This document shows, piece after piece, positions 29,688-39,380 of a stretch of DNA of 64,000 nucleotides (its first letter is position 1; every line of letters begins with the position of its first letter). The notes under the pieces were generated by a model. It was not told the DNA's origin, did no database searches, and saw only the letters and a program-made list of their open reading frames with translations. The stretch spans positions 40,001-104,000 of the forward strand of contig NZ_BMZE01000005.1 of NCBI RefSeq assembly GCF_014652635.1, read 5' to 3'. The DNA is from Devosia pacifica. GTDB taxonomy: Bacteria; Pseudomonadota; Alphaproteobacteria; Rhizobiales; Devosiaceae. A program made the translations under genes and the position numbers.

Positions 29688-30129
29688 GATTACCTCGCGG
29701 CGGGGGCTCGTTCAGCACAGCCCAGAACATGCCAAGGTCCTGGATCGCCTCGAAGAACGCGTTGAAGTCGACCGGCTTGACGACGTAGGCGTTGACGCCC
29801 TGCTCGTAGCTCAAGAGGACGTCCCGCTCCTCGCGCGAGGCGGTCAGCATCACCACCGGAATCTGGCGCTGCATCGGATCCGACTTAATCTTTTCGAGAA
29901 CCTCGAGGCCATCGACTTTCGGCAGCTTCAGATCAAGCAGCACTACAGCCGGATTCCCTGGGTCACGCCCTTCGTGCTCGTTTCGCGCATACAGGTAATC
30001 GAGCGCCTCTGCACCATCGCGTGCAACGACGATGTCGTTGGCGAGCTGGCACTTGGCAAGAGCCGCCATCGTCAGTTCCAGATCTCGCGGATTGTCTTCG
30101 ACCAACAATATCGGACGCAGGTCTGCCAA
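29677..30129 (-). CDS. Rcp1-type response regulator of the phytochrome
   Basis: Receiver-only protein of 150 residues with the longer loops typical of the Rcp1 group that partners phytochrome kinases: LLVEDNPRDLELT at the N-terminus, an insert around LYARNEHEGRDPGNP, phosphoacceptor D66 (LLDLKLPKVDGLEV) and the Lys in YVVKPVDF. It starts 3 bp after the phytochrome stop, which strongly suggests it takes phosphate from that kinase. No output domain. Confidence 0.92.
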   Translation of the reverse strand: MADLRPILLVEDNPRDLELTMAALAKCQLANDIVVARDGAEALDYLYARNEHEGRDPGNPAVVLLDLKLPKVDGLEVLEKIKSDPMQRQIPVVMLTASREERDVLLSYEQGVNAYVVKPVDFNAFFEAIQDLGMFWAVLNEPPPRGNHAR

Positions 30130-30132
30130 TTC

Positions 30133-32307
30133 TCAACGCTCCTTGTCGGTCAGCGGCAACAGGATGCTGAACACCGCGCCCTCATTCACCTTGCCACGGG
30201 CTTCCACCCTGCCACCATGCCGGTCGACGATACGCTTTACGAGCGCAAGGCCGATGCCCGTGCCCGGAAAGTCTTCAACACGGTGCAGCCGCTGGAACAC
30301 CCCAAACAACTTCTCTACGTAGGTCATGTCGAAGCCGACACCGTTGTCGGCAATCTCGTAACGAACGGTGTTTCCTTCAACATCACCACTGATGCGAATA
30401 ACCGCCGGATCGCGGTTCTGCGAGTACTTGAGAGCGTTGTCCACGAGGTTGTGAAGAGCCTGACGCAGCAGTGAACCATCGCCAAAGGCGCGAGGGAGAT
30501 CGCCAACATCCCATCGGACATTGCGGCCATTAATGTCGGGCTCGAGTGAGCGCTGCACCTCGCTCACAAGCTTGTTCATGTCTACGCGGCTCTTTTCGAC
30601 CCTGGCGCGACCAAGTTGCGAGAAACTCAGCAAATCATCGACCAAACGCCCGGCGGAAAGTGCGGCATCGGTGATGTTCTGCAAATAGTGCCGGGACTTC
30701 TCGTCAAGGTTCCGCTCACGCTCCATCAGCAGTTCAGCGAACCCGACGATATGACGGAATGGCGCCCGCAGATCGTGCGAGACCGAATACGAAAACGACT
30801 CCAGTTCCTTGTTCGAGCGCTCGAGCTCATTGCTGAGTTCAGCACGCTCTTCGGCACGCAGAAGAATGAAATTGAGCAGCGCATTGCGAAAGTCATCTGC
30901 GCTCTCGGTTTCGGCATTTGTCCAGGGAACGGATGTGCCCGTCACCTCCTGCTTCCACTGCGCAAAAGACGTGCGCGGCGTGAGGGTCTTGGCGTCCATC
31001 GGCTTTCGCGGATCGCCGCCCCAGGTTACCGTACTGACGACCTCGGGACGAAACCACATTACGAACGACGGGTGCAGTTGCGAGATTGGAATAGCTAGGA
31101 GGCCGCTTGCGGTGTCGGTTACGTCTGCCCCCTCGGCCCAGTGGTCCCCCAGATGTTCGGTTGCGAACACACCATTGATCTCTTGCCCGCCTAGCCAGTC
31201 CGCAAGCCTGACCAGCGTATCGAGCGGCGGTACCGCACCAGCGGTGCGCACGCTTTTTTCGGTGACTACAGCGGCACCTGTGGCGCCGGTCAATGCCAGC
31301 CAAGGCCGACCGTTCTGAGCAAGAGCCTCGGGAATGTCGCGCGCTGCAGAAAGCCGGGCGACGAGTTCCGTTTCCTGACGCTTGAGCTCGATCCTGCGCG
31401 CGGCGTGTGCGCCACGTACGACAGAGCTGATGCGCAACGAGGCGAGTTTGGCGATGAAATTGCACGCCGCGCGCACCTGCGGCGAGACCCGCTTCGACTC
31501 CAGGCTATGGCACGAGATCAACCCCCAGAGCTGATCATCCACGATGATCGAGACTGACATCGAAGCGTATGTGCCCATATTGCGCATATATTGCAGGTGA
31601 ATGGGAGAAACGCTTCTTAGTCCGGCAAAACTCAAATCGAGCGGCCGACCGTCAGTGGGATTGAGTACCGGATCCAGCGGAACTGGCTCGTAATTGGCGT
31701 CAGGTATGATGCGCAGCGGGTTAGTTCGATACAATTCGCGCGCCTGTGCCGGAATGTCCGAGGCAGGGAACCGCAGGTCCAAGTAAGATTCGAGGGCGCC
31801 ACCAAGACTTTCGGCGATGACCGTTCCGTGCCAATCGCGATCGAAGCTGTAGACCATGACCCTGTCATAGCCGATGATGTCGCGGACCTCATCGGTGACG
31901 ATCTGTGCCACTTCGCCGAGATCTTCGATCTGTCCGATCGCATCGGCCAAGCTCTGCAGTCTAGGGTAGATCTTATCCAGCGCCGCTGCTTCATCGTCTG
32001 GCGGACTCTCAAACTCGACAATCAGTCCCTGATCGCTACGATGCCCTGACACCTGAAAATTACGGTCGCGATACGAGATAGACTGCAGCAATGTCGACGT
32101 ATCGCTATTGGCCCATTCGCCGACAACGTCCGGCAACTCGTCAAGCTTGGTAACCTCGCCGTCCAGAAATTCCGCTGCATTAGCACTGCGTTGAATTATA
32201 CGGCCGCCGGGTCCGATAACCAGAAGCGCGCCATGCGGCTGAATTCCTCCGGGAACGCGAATGGGCTCCGCAGCGCAATTGTCGACAGTTACGCTCGCCG
32301 AACTCAT
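30133..32307 (-). CDS. bphP: Bacteriophytochrome histidine kinase (PAS-GAF-PHY-HK)
   Basis: Red/far-red photoreceptor with a biliverdin chromophore. 724 residues: PAS (about 10-110) with the chromophore-attachment Cys C11 just before the PIRVPGGIQPHG motif; GAF (about 130-300) with PASDIP at 181-186 and H267 next to the chromophore; PHY (about 315-480) with its tongue motif P444-R-T-S-F448; HisKA with H511 (SVSHDLRAP); HATPase with NLVDNALKYS, DNGVGFD and GTGIGLALV. All key residues are present, so photoactivity is likely. The gene overlaps heme oxygenase by 4 bp (ATGA) and precedes its response regulator by 3 bp. Confidence 0.97.
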   Translation of the reverse strand: MSSASVTVDNCAAEPIRVPGGIQPHGALLVIGPGGRIIQRSANAAEFLDGEVTKLDELPDVVGEWANSDTSTLLQSISYRDRNFQVSGHRSDQGLIVEFESPPDDEAAALDKIYPRLQSLADAIGQIEDLGEVAQIVTDEVRDIIGYDRVMVYSFDRDWHGTVIAESLGGALESYLDLRFPASDIPAQARELYRTNPLRIIPDANYEPVPLDPVLNPTDGRPLDLSFAGLRSVSPIHLQYMRNMGTYASMSVSIIVDDQLWGLISCHSLESKRVSPQVRAACNFIAKLASLRISSVVRGAHAARRIELKRQETELVARLSAARDIPEALAQNGRPWLALTGATGAAVVTEKSVRTAGAVPPLDTLVRLADWLGGQEINGVFATEHLGDHWAEGADVTDTASGLLAIPISQLHPSFVMWFRPEVVSTVTWGGDPRKPMDAKTLTPRTSFAQWKQEVTGTSVPWTNAETESADDFRNALLNFILLRAEERAELSNELERSNKELESFSYSVSHDLRAPFRHIVGFAELLMERERNLDEKSRHYLQNITDAALSAGRLVDDLLSFSQLGRARVEKSRVDMNKLVSEVQRSLEPDINGRNVRWDVGDLPRAFGDGSLLRQALHNLVDNALKYSQNRDPAVIRISGDVEGNTVRYEIADNGVGFDMTYVEKLFGVFQRLHRVEDFPGTGIGLALVKRIVDRHGGRVEARGKVNEGAVFSILLPLTDKER

Positions 32308-32903
32308 GCTGCCACCCTCTGCCCGTCACCCAGCCAGCGATACATCAATTCAAAGCAGGAATTTGCGCCGGCAATTGCCTGCGTCTGCTCCGCACGCCCC
32401 GAAAGAGCGTTCAGGCGAACGGTAAAGTCTCGCCACATCGGCCCGGTCTCTTCCTGGTAGGGATCAAAATAGCTGGCTCTCGTAATGGGCCAATCCGCCT
32501 GCCGCTTCAATGCCTTGGTGATCACCTTGCCCCCGAGCGTAGAGCCTTCGAGGACGTACATAACACCGAACGCACTACCCCGCCCCTGGACCAGGTCTGC
32601 AGCCGCGCTGCACCTCGGCAGAGCGTTAAGGCTGGCATCGTCATGGCCGAGGTCGAGAAGGTCATTACGCAACAGCGCAGCCTTATGGCAACGCGCCGCA
32701 AGGTCGGCAGGCAGGTTGCGCCGGAGCTGGGATTCCAATGCGCCAACCATGCCGTGAAAGCGCTCGAGCATGCGCGTCGCAATCTCGACACTTGGCTGCG
32801 TGAGATCAAAGCCGACGACAGCTTCGAGACGCTCATGGGCTTCATGTGTCTCTGTTCGGAGCAGTTCAGATAGTCTTAGTTCAGAAACGTCAGGCGAGGG
32901 CAT
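32304..32903 (-). CDS. bphO: Biliverdin-producing heme oxygenase BphO
   Basis: Opens heme to biliverdin, the chromophore of the downstream phytochrome. 199 residues with the helical heme-oxygenase fold. The proximal heme ligand should be a His in ETHEAHERLE (H20 or H23), and the distal-helix motif reads YVLEGSTLGGKVI with the family's flexible Gly pair. It is first in the bphO-bphP-regulator-kinase operon, 81 bp after the NUDIX gene. The ribosome-binding site is weak (GGACCCCGA). Confidence 0.93.
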   Translation of the reverse strand: MPSPDVSELRLSELLRTETHEAHERLEAVVGFDLTQPSVEIATRMLERFHGMVGALESQLRRNLPADLAARCHKAALLRNDLLDLGHDDASLNALPRCSAAADLVQGRGSAFGVMYVLEGSTLGGKVITKALKRQADWPITRASYFDPYQEETGPMWRDFTVRLNALSGRAEQTQAIAGANSCFELMYRWLGDGQRVAA

Positions 32904-32984
32904 TCGGGGTCCGGGTAGCGTTTAAGCATTGGTGTAATCCTTTTGCCTCACTACCAGTTGCATTTGGCAGGGACTGCGGGCCAA

Positions 32985-33494
32985 TCAGCTAAGATAATCC
33001 GCGATGACGTGTTTCGTCGAGGAGGCATCAAGACCTTCGATATCCGGCAGGGTATTCGCCAACCATTCCGGCAACAAACGCACCTTGTAAAGTGCGCCGG
33101 CCTCAAGTGGGACCCAGTCGAAGTATAGTTGATGGCCCTCATCCTCGCGTTCTAGCCAGGGACTGCGCCCGTCCGGACGCGCACTCTGAGGCAATCGGGC
33201 AGCATAAAAGATACCGAGTTCGTGAAAGGCTTCCCCGTCGCGGCGATAAAGGGTCTCAGAGGTCAGTATCAGCTCACCGATTGCTGCCTCATATCCGGTC
33301 TCTTCGCGTAATTCTCTTTCCAGCGCGAGGCTGCTTGTCTCGCCCAACTCCACCCGTCCGCCGGGCAGCATCGTGTAGTCGTCATCGTCCTCTCGCGAGA
33401 CCAGAAGATGTCCCTCGACAATGATGATGGCGGCGACCCGATAGTTGAACCGCATGCCATCGAGCGGGAAGCTCAGCATCTGACGCGGGATCAT
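32985..33494 (-). CDS. NUDIX hydrolase
   Basis: 169 residues. The NUDIX box [25 protein letters not shown] fits Gx5Ex7REUxEExGU, so a Mg-dependent pyrophosphohydrolase acting on a nucleoside diphosphate linked to another moiety. The substrate cannot be told from sequence. The ATG overlaps the ruvB stop by 4 bp, so it is the last gene of ruvC-ruvA-ruvB-nudix, in which every junction is a 4-bp overlap; a housecleaning role alongside DNA repair is plausible but inferred. Confidence 0.9.
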   Translation of the reverse strand: MIPRQMLSFPLDGMRFNYRVAAIIIVEGHLLVSREDDDDYTMLPGGRVELGETSSLALERELREETGYEAAIGELILTSETLYRRDGEAFHELGIFYAARLPQSARPDGRSPWLEREDEGHQLYFDWVPLEAGALYKVRLLPEWLANTLPDIEGLDASSTKHVIADYLS

Positions 33495-34525
33495 TCATCC
33501 TCCGAAAAGAGACTGCTCTGCAGGCCGACGAAGCCCTGAGGTACCTGTCGGCCGAGATGCTGGAAAGCCAGCGCCGTCAGCAGGCGACCCCGCGGAGTGC
33601 GCTGGATAAAGCCCTGTTGCAACAGATAGGGCTCGACAATTTCCTCAATGGCGTCGCGAGGCTCTGACAGCGCTGCCGCTATGGTTTCGATACCGACCGG
33701 CCCGCCGCCATAAAAATCGACAATGGTATCGAGATATCGCCGATCGAGCTGGTCGAGGCCACGTGCATCGACATCGAGCCTCAGCAGCGCCTTGTCGGCA
33801 ATGGCCCGATCGATCGTTGCAACGCCATCGACCTGAGCAAAGTCCGCCACCCGCCTGAGCAACCGTCCGGCGATACGCGGTGTGCCGCGAGAGCGCCTGG
33901 CCACCTCCATAGCGCCATCAGGACTCATCGCCATGCCCATCAGACGCGCACCGCGCTCGACGATCCTCACCAGTTCTTCGGGGGTATAAAAATTCAGCCG
34001 CACAGGTATGCCGAACCGGTCCCGCAGCGGCGTGGTTAAAAGACCAGCTCGGGTGGTAGCACCCACCAATGTGAACTTGGCGAGATCGATGCGGACGGAG
34101 CGGGCGGCGGGCCCCTCGCCAATGATCAGATCGAGCTGGAAATCCTCCATCGCCGGATAGAGAACCTCCTCGATCGCAGGATTCAGCCGATGGATTTCGT
34201 CGATGAACAGCACATCGCGGTCTTCGAGATTGGTCAGAAGCGCCGCAAGATCTCCGGCCTTGGCAATGACCGGACCGGACGTTGCCCGAAACCCCACGCC
34301 AAGCTCCTTGGCGATGATCTGCGCGAGGGTGGTCTTGCCGAGGCCAGGCGGGCCGACGAACAGCACGTGATCAAGCGCCGCCTGGCGCTGCCGAGCCGCC
34401 GAGATGAAGACTTCGAGGTTTGCTCGTGCCGCGGACTGGCCGATAAAATCGCCAAATCCCGAGGGTCGCAGCGACACATCAAGCGCATCGTCGCGGCCAG
34501 CTTCGGCAGAGGTCATGGAAGTCAC
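33491..34525 (-). CDS. ruvB: Holliday junction branch-migration helicase RuvB
   Basis: AAA+ motor that drives branch migration with RuvA during recombinational repair. 344 residues: Walker A GPPGLGKT near 58-65, Walker [10 protein letters not shown], sensor [18 protein letters not shown], and a C-terminal winged-helix domain. It starts at GTG 34525, overlapping the ruvA stop (GTGA); an in-frame ATG three codons later is the alternative. Confidence 0.97.
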   Translation of the reverse strand: MTSMTSAEAGRDDALDVSLRPSGFGDFIGQSAARANLEVFISAARQRQAALDHVLFVGPPGLGKTTLAQIIAKELGVGFRATSGPVIAKAGDLAALLTNLEDRDVLFIDEIHRLNPAIEEVLYPAMEDFQLDLIIGEGPAARSVRIDLAKFTLVGATTRAGLLTTPLRDRFGIPVRLNFYTPEELVRIVERGARLMGMAMSPDGAMEVARRSRGTPRIAGRLLRRVADFAQVDGVATIDRAIADKALLRLDVDARGLDQLDRRYLDTIVDFYGGGPVGIETIAAALSEPRDAIEEIVEPYLLQQGFIQRTPRGRLLTALAFQHLGRQVPQGFVGLQSSLFSEDE

Positions 34526-35139
34526 GCGCTGAGCTCCTTCAATCCGAGACGGATCAGCTTGTCGGTTGCGATGTCATCGCCGTCGCGCGCAACGATGCGG
34601 GCAATTGCGCCCGAGGCCTGCGCGCTCGAATACCCAAGATTGACGAGCGCCGAGACGGCGTCGGCGGCAGATCCCGTTGCTGTGCCCTCGCCGATAGAAG
34701 ATTGCAGCCCCAGGACCGAAGGATCGACCGCTCCAATTGCGGGAATCTTGCCTTTGAGTTCGCTAAGGATGCGCTGAGCCAGCTTCGGCCCGACGCCACT
34801 CGCCCGACCGATCATTGTCTTGTCCTGCAAGGCGATGGCGCTTAGCAGTTCGGATGGTGAGGCCGTCCCCAGAATGGCAAGGGCCACGCGCGAGCCGACC
34901 CCCTGCACGGTCATCAACAAGTGAAACCAGGATTTTTCGGCCTCGGTGGCGAAGCCGAATAGCCTGATCATGTCTTCTCGTACGTAAGTCTCGATATGGA
35001 GCACCGCGCTTTCGCCGACACGCGGCAGCGCCCGAAGGGTCCGGCTTGAGCAAAAGGCCTCGTAGCAAACCCCACCAACATCGATCAGCACACGGTCATC
35101 GCCGAAACTGTCGATCTGACCCTTGAGCTTTCCGATCAT
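34522..35139 (-). CDS. ruvA: Holliday junction branch-migration protein RuvA
   Basis: Tetrameric four-way-junction-binding subunit that loads RuvB. 205 residues: N-terminal OB-fold ([13 protein letters not shown]), helix-hairpin-helix region ([14 protein letters not shown] and [16 protein letters not shown]) and a C-terminal UBA-like RuvB-binding domain (about 155-205). The ATG at 35139 overlaps the ruvC stop (ATGA) and is preferred over an upstream ATG inside ruvC. Confidence 0.96.
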   Translation of the reverse strand: MIGKLKGQIDSFGDDRVLIDVGGVCYEAFCSSRTLRALPRVGESAVLHIETYVREDMIRLFGFATEAEKSWFHLLMTVQGVGSRVALAILGTASPSELLSAIALQDKTMIGRASGVGPKLAQRILSELKGKIPAIGAVDPSVLGLQSSIGEGTATGSAADAVSALVNLGYSSAQASGAIARIVARDGDDIATDKLIRLGLKELSA

Positions 35140-35630
35140 GCCAGAGCTTTCACGCGAGCCGCGGCAACGCGATGATGGGCGTGGCATATGGCGACTGCCA
35201 GCGCATCCGCAGCATCGGCGTCACCGGCTTTGGATCCCGGCAACAAGGTCTTGACCATAAGCCCGATCTGGTCCTTTGCCGCATGGCCAGTGCCAACCAC
35301 GGACTTTTTCACAAGATTGGCTGCGTATTCCGCTACCGGCAACCCGCGGATTGCGGGTGTCAGCAGGACGACGCCGCGTGCCTGTCCTAGGGTCAATGCC
35401 GAGCGCGGGCCTTTGTTGACGAAGGTTTCCTCAACAGCAGCTTCGAGCGGCCTCATGCGCCCGAGAACGGCATCAAGTTCACGATGCAGAACCGCCAGGC
35501 GCTCCGCGAGCTCTCCCTCGGTCGGAGGGCGGATCGTGCCACACTCAACAAAGCTGAGCCTGCTGCCCTCTACCTCGATCACTCCCCAGCCACAGCGCCG
35601 CAGCCCCGGATCGATGCCAATGATTCTCAT
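35136..35630 (-). CDS. ruvC: Holliday junction resolvase RuvC
   Basis: Dimeric endonuclease that cuts Holliday junctions symmetrically. 164 residues with an RNase-H-like fold; the first catalytic Asp is D7 in [14 protein letters not shown], the conserved Glu is in EETFVNKGP, and the C-terminal acidic pair is in [11 protein letters not shown]. The ATG at 35630 gives the family N-terminus; 27 in-frame upstream codons are ignored. The gene opens the ruvCAB-nudix operon; two diguanylate cyclases separate it from yebC. Confidence 0.96.
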   Translation of the reverse strand: MRIIGIDPGLRRCGWGVIEVEGSRLSFVECGTIRPPTEGELAERLAVLHRELDAVLGRMRPLEAAVEETFVNKGPRSALTLGQARGVVLLTPAIRGLPVAEYAANLVKKSVVGTGHAAKDQIGLMVKTLLPGSKAGDADAADALAVAICHAHHRVAAARVKALA

Positions 35631-35819
35631 TTCGCTTGCCTCGGTATCATGGCGCACCTCTAACTCCAGATCGCCAAGCATCCAAGACAGAAGCGAACAA
35701 AAAGAAAACATTGCATGGCGTGTCGGACGGCATTTACCGGATCGAAACCACGGCCGGCAGGCTAGTGTAAACTTCTGACCAATACTCTGTGCTCATTCAA
35801 GGACTTAACGGAGATCATC

Positions 35820-36584
35820 ATGACAGCCGCCGGCACGTCCCTTCCGCCGCAGGCATGGTCGCGAATTCGGGTGATCTGGTTGATCATGACCGTAGTCTCG
35901 GTGGTCGTCTCCGTGTTGCTTACCACATTGATCCTCAATCGCTTCTCGGCCGGCATCAGCATTGCCGGACTTATGGCCGCCACGGTGATGCCGCTGACGC
36001 TGGGGAGCCCGTTGATATTTTACATGACACTCAAGCACGAGCAGATCAGGCATGCCAATGCACGGCTCACGGTTCTTGCGACGATTGACTGGCTGACCGG
36101 TTGCCTCAACAGGGGAGCCTTCAGCGATCGCGTCGAGACGGAACTGGCGACCGGCGTCAATGGCGCGCTGCTGATCGCCGATGCCGATGCTTTTAAGCTT
36201 GTGAACGACAAGTTCGGCCACCAACAGGGCGATGTGGCGCTCCGCTTGATTGCAGACGCGATCAAATCCGCAGTACCGCAGACAGCTCATGTCGGCCGCC
36301 TCGGCGGCGAAGAATTCGGGGTGTTCGTCGCCGGGACAACGGCTGAGGAAGCTCGAGAGCTCGCCGCCGATATCAGCCATGCCGTAAGGTCCGCACACTT
36401 CGCGCCCACTGAAAGAGACTGGCCGCTATCGATCAGCATCGGCATCGCACAGTCGCACAAGGGACTCATGTTCGATGAATTGTATCGTCTTGCCGACGCC
36501 GGCCTTTACGCGAGGAAAGCCGAGCGCGCGCTGATCCGAACGAGCGAGGCCGCCAGTGCCTCGCTCGAACGCGACGCAGCCTGA
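35820..36584 (+). CDS. Membrane-bound GGDEF diguanylate cyclase (first of a tandem pair)
   Basis: 254 residues: two transmembrane helices (about 17-39 and 48-70) with almost no periplasmic loop, then a GGDEF domain (about 85-245) with DADAFKLVNDKFGH for metal and substrate and the active loop GGEEF at 162-166. It should make c-di-GMP from two GTP. The RxxD inhibitory site expected five residues before GGEEF is absent (PQTA), so product inhibition should be weak. It is paralogous to the next gene and divergent from ruvC. No sensory domain is visible beyond the membrane anchor. Confidence 0.92.
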   Translation: MTAAGTSLPPQAWSRIRVIWLIMTVVSVVVSVLLTTLILNRFSAGISIAGLMAATVMPLTLGSPLIFYMTLKHEQIRHANARLTVLATIDWLTGCLNRGAFSDRVETELATGVNGALLIADADAFKLVNDKFGHQQGDVALRLIADAIKSAVPQTAHVGRLGGEEFGVFVAGTTAEEARELAADISHAVRSAHFAPTERDWPLSISIGIAQSHKGLMFDELYRLADAGLYARKAERALIRTSEAASASLERDAA

Positions 36585-36634
36585 GTACAATTTTATCGGT
36601 GCTTTGAAATCGCTGTTATCGCCTCATCAGCTAG

Positions 36635-37429
36635 ATGGGGATATTCGGACTGGATGCTTTCACCTTGCAACGTTCCTCCTTTTCCCTGCCGCGTTGGGCC
36701 TCGATCAATCGCTGGGCGATCGTTGGACCGCTGATATGCGTGGTGCTGACGCTCATCTTCAACTCGATGCTGTTTGCCGATCTTGGCGAGCAAGCGCTTG
36801 AGCGGGCGCTGATCAGCAGCATCGTCGTGCCTTTGGCGATCGCATTGCCGTTCTTCACTCTTGTGGGCGCAAAGATGCGGTCCATGGCCATCGCCAACTC
36901 CCGACTCAGCATTATTGCCCGGACAGATACGCTGACCGCCTGCATGACCAGGGCCGCCTTCACCCGGCAGGTCGAGGACATGCTGGACAACCGTGCCGGT
37001 ATGACTGGCGCCCTGCTGATGCTGGACGCAGATTTCTTCAAGGCAATTAATGATCAGTACGGCCACCCGGCCGGGGATCAGGCACTGTGCCTTATCGCAC
37101 GATCGATTCGCACCACGGTGCGCCGGGGCGACCTCGTCGGTCGCATGGGCGGCGAAGAGTTTGCAGTCTTCATGCCTGGCGCCAGCAGCCAGGACGCGGA
37201 ACAGGTGGCGGAGCGAATCCGAAGATCGGTCCGGCTTGCCATGTTCACGCCGGACGGGAGTCCGCGCTCGCTCAGCGTCAGTATCGGTGGCGCCAGCCTC
37301 TCTGAGGCGTCAGGATTTAGTGAGTTGGTGCGTACCGCTGACCGGCAATTGTATCTGGCGAAGCAGGCAGGACGCGACAGTATCCGCATCGCGTCCCTGT
37401 CCAGTGAGCTTTCACCCGATGTAGCTTGA
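36635..37429 (+). CDS. Membrane-bound GGDEF diguanylate cyclase (second of a tandem pair)
   Basis: 264 residues with the same layout as its neighbour: transmembrane helices about 27-47 and 58-80, then GGDEF with DADFFKAINDQYGH and GGEEF at 172-176. Unlike the upstream paralogue it keeps the allosteric I-site R163-R-G-D166, so c-di-GMP should feed back on it. It starts 50 bp after the first gene and its stop is 2 bp from the convergent yebC stop. The pair probably arose by tandem duplication. Confidence 0.92.
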   Translation: MGIFGLDAFTLQRSSFSLPRWASINRWAIVGPLICVVLTLIFNSMLFADLGEQALERALISSIVVPLAIALPFFTLVGAKMRSMAIANSRLSIIARTDTLTACMTRAAFTRQVEDMLDNRAGMTGALLMLDADFFKAINDQYGHPAGDQALCLIARSIRTTVRRGDLVGRMGGEEFAVFMPGASSQDAEQVAERIRRSVRLAMFTPDGSPRSLSVSIGGASLSEASGFSELVRTADRQLYLAKQAGRDSIRIASLSSELSPDVA

Positions 37430-37431
37430 GC

Positions 37432-38178
37432 CTAGGCCTCGATCTTGGCCCAGTCCTCGTCGCTCATCTCGAAATTGGCGTAAACGTTCTGAACGTCATC
37501 GTCTTCTTCGAGCGTCGAAATCAGCTTGAGCAGGGTCGAACCCTTATCGGCATCGATCGGCGTGTTGTTCTGCGGCTTCCAGACTGCCTTGACTGATTCC
37601 GCCTCGCCGAGCTTCTCCTCGAGCACGCTCGATACATCGCTCATGGCTTCGAATGTCGTATAGATGACATGCCCGTCTTCGGAGCTTTCGACATCGTCCG
37701 CGCCAGCCTCGATAGCGGCCTCCATGACGGATTCCGCGTCCCCGGCTGTCGCCGGATATTCAATCTGACCGACCCGGTCGAACATGAAGGCGACAGAGTT
37801 GGTTTCGCCCATGGCGCCGCCGTTCTTGGAGAAATACGAACGCACGTTCGATGCCGTGCGATTGCGATTGTCGGTCAACGTCTCGACGAGAACCGCAACC
37901 CCGCCGGGCCCGTAACCCTCATAGCGGATCTCGTCGTAGTTCTCGGCATCGCCGCCCGCAGCCTTCTTGATCGCCCGCTCGATATTGTCTTTCGGCATCG
38001 ACTGGGCCCGCGCGTTTGCGATTGCCAGCCGCAAGCGCGGATTCATGGACGGGTCAGGCACGCCGAGCTTTGCAGCAACCGTGATTTCACGCGCCAGCTT
38101 GGAAAAGACTTTCGAGCGGATCGCATCGCTCTTTCCCTTGCGGTGCATGATATTCTTGGCGTGTGAATGGCCGGCCAT
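37432..38178 (-). CDS. yebC: YebC/PmpR family protein
   Basis: 248 residues, beginning [19 protein letters not shown]. Long annotated as a transcriptional regulator; family members have more recently been implicated in relieving ribosome stalling at proline-rich sequences. The ATG at 38178 has GAGGATACGT upstream; an open frame extends 96 codons further but runs into fba and is not coding. In alphaproteobacteria yebC usually sits directly next to ruvC; here two diguanylate cyclases intervene. Confidence 0.95.
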   Translation of the reverse strand: MAGHSHAKNIMHRKGKSDAIRSKVFSKLAREITVAAKLGVPDPSMNPRLRLAIANARAQSMPKDNIERAIKKAAGGDAENYDEIRYEGYGPGGVAVLVETLTDNRNRTASNVRSYFSKNGGAMGETNSVAFMFDRVGQIEYPATAGDAESVMEAAIEAGADDVESSEDGHVIYTTFEAMSDVSSVLEEKLGEAESVKAVWKPQNNTPIDADKGSTLLKLISTLEEDDDVQNVYANFEMSDEDWAKIEA

Positions 38179-38293
38179 ACGTATCCTCGGATGGTCAATT
38201 TCGGAATTGCGCCGCGTTATAGTGGTGCAACGGACAAAAATAAAGATCTTGCGACGGTCTTGCCTTCGCTGGCGAGCGTGGGCACACGTGAAA

Positions 38294-38322
38294 AATGCCC
38301 GGACCGTTTCGATCCGGGCATT
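38294..38322 (-). terminator. Rho-independent terminator of fba
   Basis: Minus strand AATGCCCGGA-tcgaaacgg-TCCGGGCATT followed by TTTCACG; perfect 10-bp stem, 24 bp past the aldolase stop. Confidence 0.8.
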
Positions 38323-38345
38323 GACGTTTCGCTCCTGCCGCAGCG

Positions 38346-39380
38346 CTATGCAGCGACCCGGTCGACTTCCGGAGTCCATTCTCCCGACGCAGCGAGTGAG
38401 TTCATCTTCGCACGATGCGTGAAGGCTGCCTGCGCCTGCGCAAAGTTCTCGCGCCGCCCAGCCCACAGGCGCAGCGCAACGTTCTGCAGGGCGCGGCCAT
38501 AAGAGAAGGTGATTGGCCAGGGCTTGTTCTGGATCTTGTTGATTGCCGAAAGATGCGCGGTAGCTTCTTCGTCCGTCTGTCCGCCAGACAAAAACGCAAT
38601 GCCAGGCACGGCCGCGGGCACCTGCTCGCGCAGGACCTCGTAGGTGCGCTGCGCGATATCGTCGACACTCGGCCGGTCGCGCGAGTTAACGCCAGGCAGA
38701 ACCATGTTCGGCTTCAAAAGCATGCCGGACAGATCGACGCCGGCGAGGCGCAGTTCCTTGAAGACGTTCTCGAGGACGTCACCCGTCACTTGGGCGCAGC
38801 GCTCGAGCGAGTGATTCCCGGGATCGCCGTCGCCGACCACCTCGGGCTCGACCACCGGCACGATGCCTGCTTCCTGGCACAGGATCGCGTATCGCGCCAG
38901 CGCATGGGCATTGGCACGGATGTTGTTACGGGTCGGCGCGATATCGTTGATGGTGATCACCGCGCGCCACTTGGCAAAGCCGGCACCAAGTCGAGCATAT
39001 TCTTCAAGCCGCTGACGCAGACCATCGAGGCCCTCGGTGATCTTCTCGCCCGATTCGCCGGGCATCGGGAACGCACCACGATCGACCTTGATCCCGGGGA
39101 TCACGTCCTCATCGGCCAGAATGGCCCGGAAGGGCGTTCCGTCTGCCGCTTCCTGCTTCAACGTTTCCTCGGTGAGAATAACGCCAGAGATGTAGTTGGT
39201 CATTGCGTGGCTGGAGCGAAATAGCATCTCGCGATAGTCTCTGCGCAATTCGAGGGTCGAGGGTAAATTGATCTTCGCAAACCGCTTCTCGATCGTAGGT
39301 TCGGACTCGTCCGCAGCAAGAATCCCCTTACCCGGTTCCATCAGTTTTTGGGCGATCGCGTTCAACGACATCGCTGGCAT
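38346..39380 (-). CDS. fba: Class I fructose-bisphosphate aldolase
   Basis: Schiff-base aldolase splitting fructose-1,6-bisphosphate into DHAP and glyceraldehyde-3-phosphate. 344 residues, eukaryote-like class [11 protein letters not shown] near 18-27, Lys-containing [12 protein letters not shown] for the Schiff base, [12 protein letters not shown] and FSYGRALQ. No class II zinc motif. The start may be the ATG at 39380 or, with better spacing to AAGGA, the ATG at 39371. It belongs to the tkt-gap-pgk-fba central-carbon run. Confidence 0.95.
   Translation of the reverse strand: MPAMSLNAIAQKLMEPGKGILAADESEPTIEKRFAKINLPSTLELRRDYREMLFRSSHAMTNYISGVILTEETLKQEAADGTPFRAILADEDVIPGIKVDRGAFPMPGESGEKITEGLDGLRQRLEEYARLGAGFAKWRAVITINDIAPTRNNIRANAHALARYAILCQEAGIVPVVEPEVVGDGDPGNHSLERCAQVTGDVLENVFKELRLAGVDLSGMLLKPNMVLPGVNSRDRPSVDDIAQRTYEVLREQVPAAVPGIAFLSGGQTDEEATAHLSAINKIQNKPWPITFSYGRALQNVALRLWAGRRENFAQAQAAFTHRAKMNSLAASGEWTPEVDRVAA

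Noticed and set aside
26874-37429. Integrated mobile island carrying the phytochrome and cyclase genes
   Set aside because: No integrase, transposase, tRNA, direct-repeat boundary or obvious compositional change was seen. Synteny is broken but the mechanism is not visible.
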